Assembly (NCBI GenBank): GCA_018432315.1
Contig: JAHDLB010000034.1
Coordinates: forward strand, 1 to 37,473
Direction of reading: 5' to 3'
Source: Anaerolineae bacterium
GTDB taxonomy: Bacteria; Chloroflexota; Anaerolineae; Aggregatilineales; Aggregatilineaceae
DNA length: 37,473 nt
The position numbers and the translations under genes were made by a program. A model generated the notes under the pieces. That model saw only the letters and a program-made list of their open reading frames with translations. It was not told the origin of the DNA and searched no databases. Shown in pieces: positions 37,280 to 37,473 of this stretch. Position 1 is the first letter of the stretch. Each line of letters begins with the position of its first letter.

Positions 37280-37473
37280 ACACAAGGAGGAAAACATAGG
37301 CGCAACACTGCGCAAAAAGGAGTTGGTTTCTTAATAGGCCCTTATGCTAGTTTTTCTAGACTGGGAAAGCCAGGCCCTTGATTTGCAGGAAATCAGGTTG
37401 TCCCAGCAATCGATTGATGAATACACAAAGCGTATGTGCCGTCAACTTGGTATACAGCCGGGCACACAAGCCC
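37280..37473 (+). CDS. Right-edge fragment of an unknown gene in lower-GC DNA
   Basis: From an ATG at 37344 a frame is open for 43 codons to the window edge (MLVFLDWESQALDLQ, then RLSQQSIDEYTKRM). The last part recalls N-terminal segments of tyrosine recombinases or other DNA-binding proteins, but it is too short to assign. No ribosome binding site sits at the right distance; GGAG at 37316-37323 is about 22 bases upstream. 37280-37343 holds AAGGAGG and a GCGCAA..TGCGC hairpin but no obvious gene. Composition is lower in GC than queG. It may belong to a mobile element. Confidence 0.3.

Noticed and set aside
1-37473. CRISPR array or rRNA genes
   Set aside because: No regularly spaced direct repeats with unique spacers and no rRNA-like sequence were seen; the only tandem periodicity is the propeller repeat within 5422-7083.

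Overview
The window reads as high-GC bacterial chromosome, GC-rich by eye apart from intergenic stretches and both ends. The gene mix suggests a Chloroflexota (Anaerolineae-like) bacterium: a secreted LysM/SH3 protein, a TolB-type propeller protein, an actinobacterial-type myo-inositol-phosphate synthase, membrane diadenylate cyclase with its CdaR partner, a group-2-like sigma factor, and many single secreted binding proteins without permeases. That placement is inference from gene content; no marker gene was aligned.

Layout. Position 1-76 (minus) is the cut-off start of an IS630-like transposase. 136-2414 (minus) holds an M29 aminopeptidase, a secreted LysM/SH3 protein and tRNA-Glu. 2559-5367 (plus) holds a GT39-like membrane glycosyltransferase and an HtrA protease. 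5422-7083 (minus) is a secreted propeller/SH3/Cys-rich protein. 7329-8771 (plus) is a phosphohexomutase, facing ino1 (8866-10062, minus). A CPBP membrane protease is followed by a long structured leader and a sigma factor (11260-12330), then a zinc-ribbon/FHA protein and, convergently, GTPase Der. The minus-strand run from 20822 to 14789 is argF, a large TPR protein, cdaA, cdaR and a GlsB-like membrane protein, ending at a hairpin terminator near 14540. From 21086 come a cupin, an orphan oligopeptide-binding protein, a DJ-1/PfpI protein, an unlisted 34-residue membrane peptide and a GntR-type regulator with a periplasmic-binding-like sensor domain. Divergent from that regulator is an unusual secreted binding protein that joins a ModA-like half-domain to a FecB/BtuF-type domain. 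HxlR and DoxX form a divergent pair at 27584-28404. After a zinc-ribbon membrane protein come otsA and otsB (tail-to-tail, overlapping) and a PfkB-family protein that has lost hallmark kinase residues. The window closes with a C39-like peptidase/TPR protein, a PPOX-fold protein, a GT1 glycosyltransferase overlapping queG, a perfect 15-bp hairpin and a lower-GC fragment of an unknown gene.

How genes may work together. otsA/otsB make trehalose, and ino1 makes inositol phosphate from glucose-6-phosphate; the phosphohexomutase may feed sugar nucleotide supply. cdaA/cdaR form the c-di-AMP synthesis module. The GntR regulator, its repeated TTAATTG-like sites and the divergent two-domain binding protein form the best candidate for an undescribed system: an oxyanion or metal sensing/uptake unit lacking local transporter genes. 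The HxlR/DoxX pair resembles known thiol-based electrophile-response modules.
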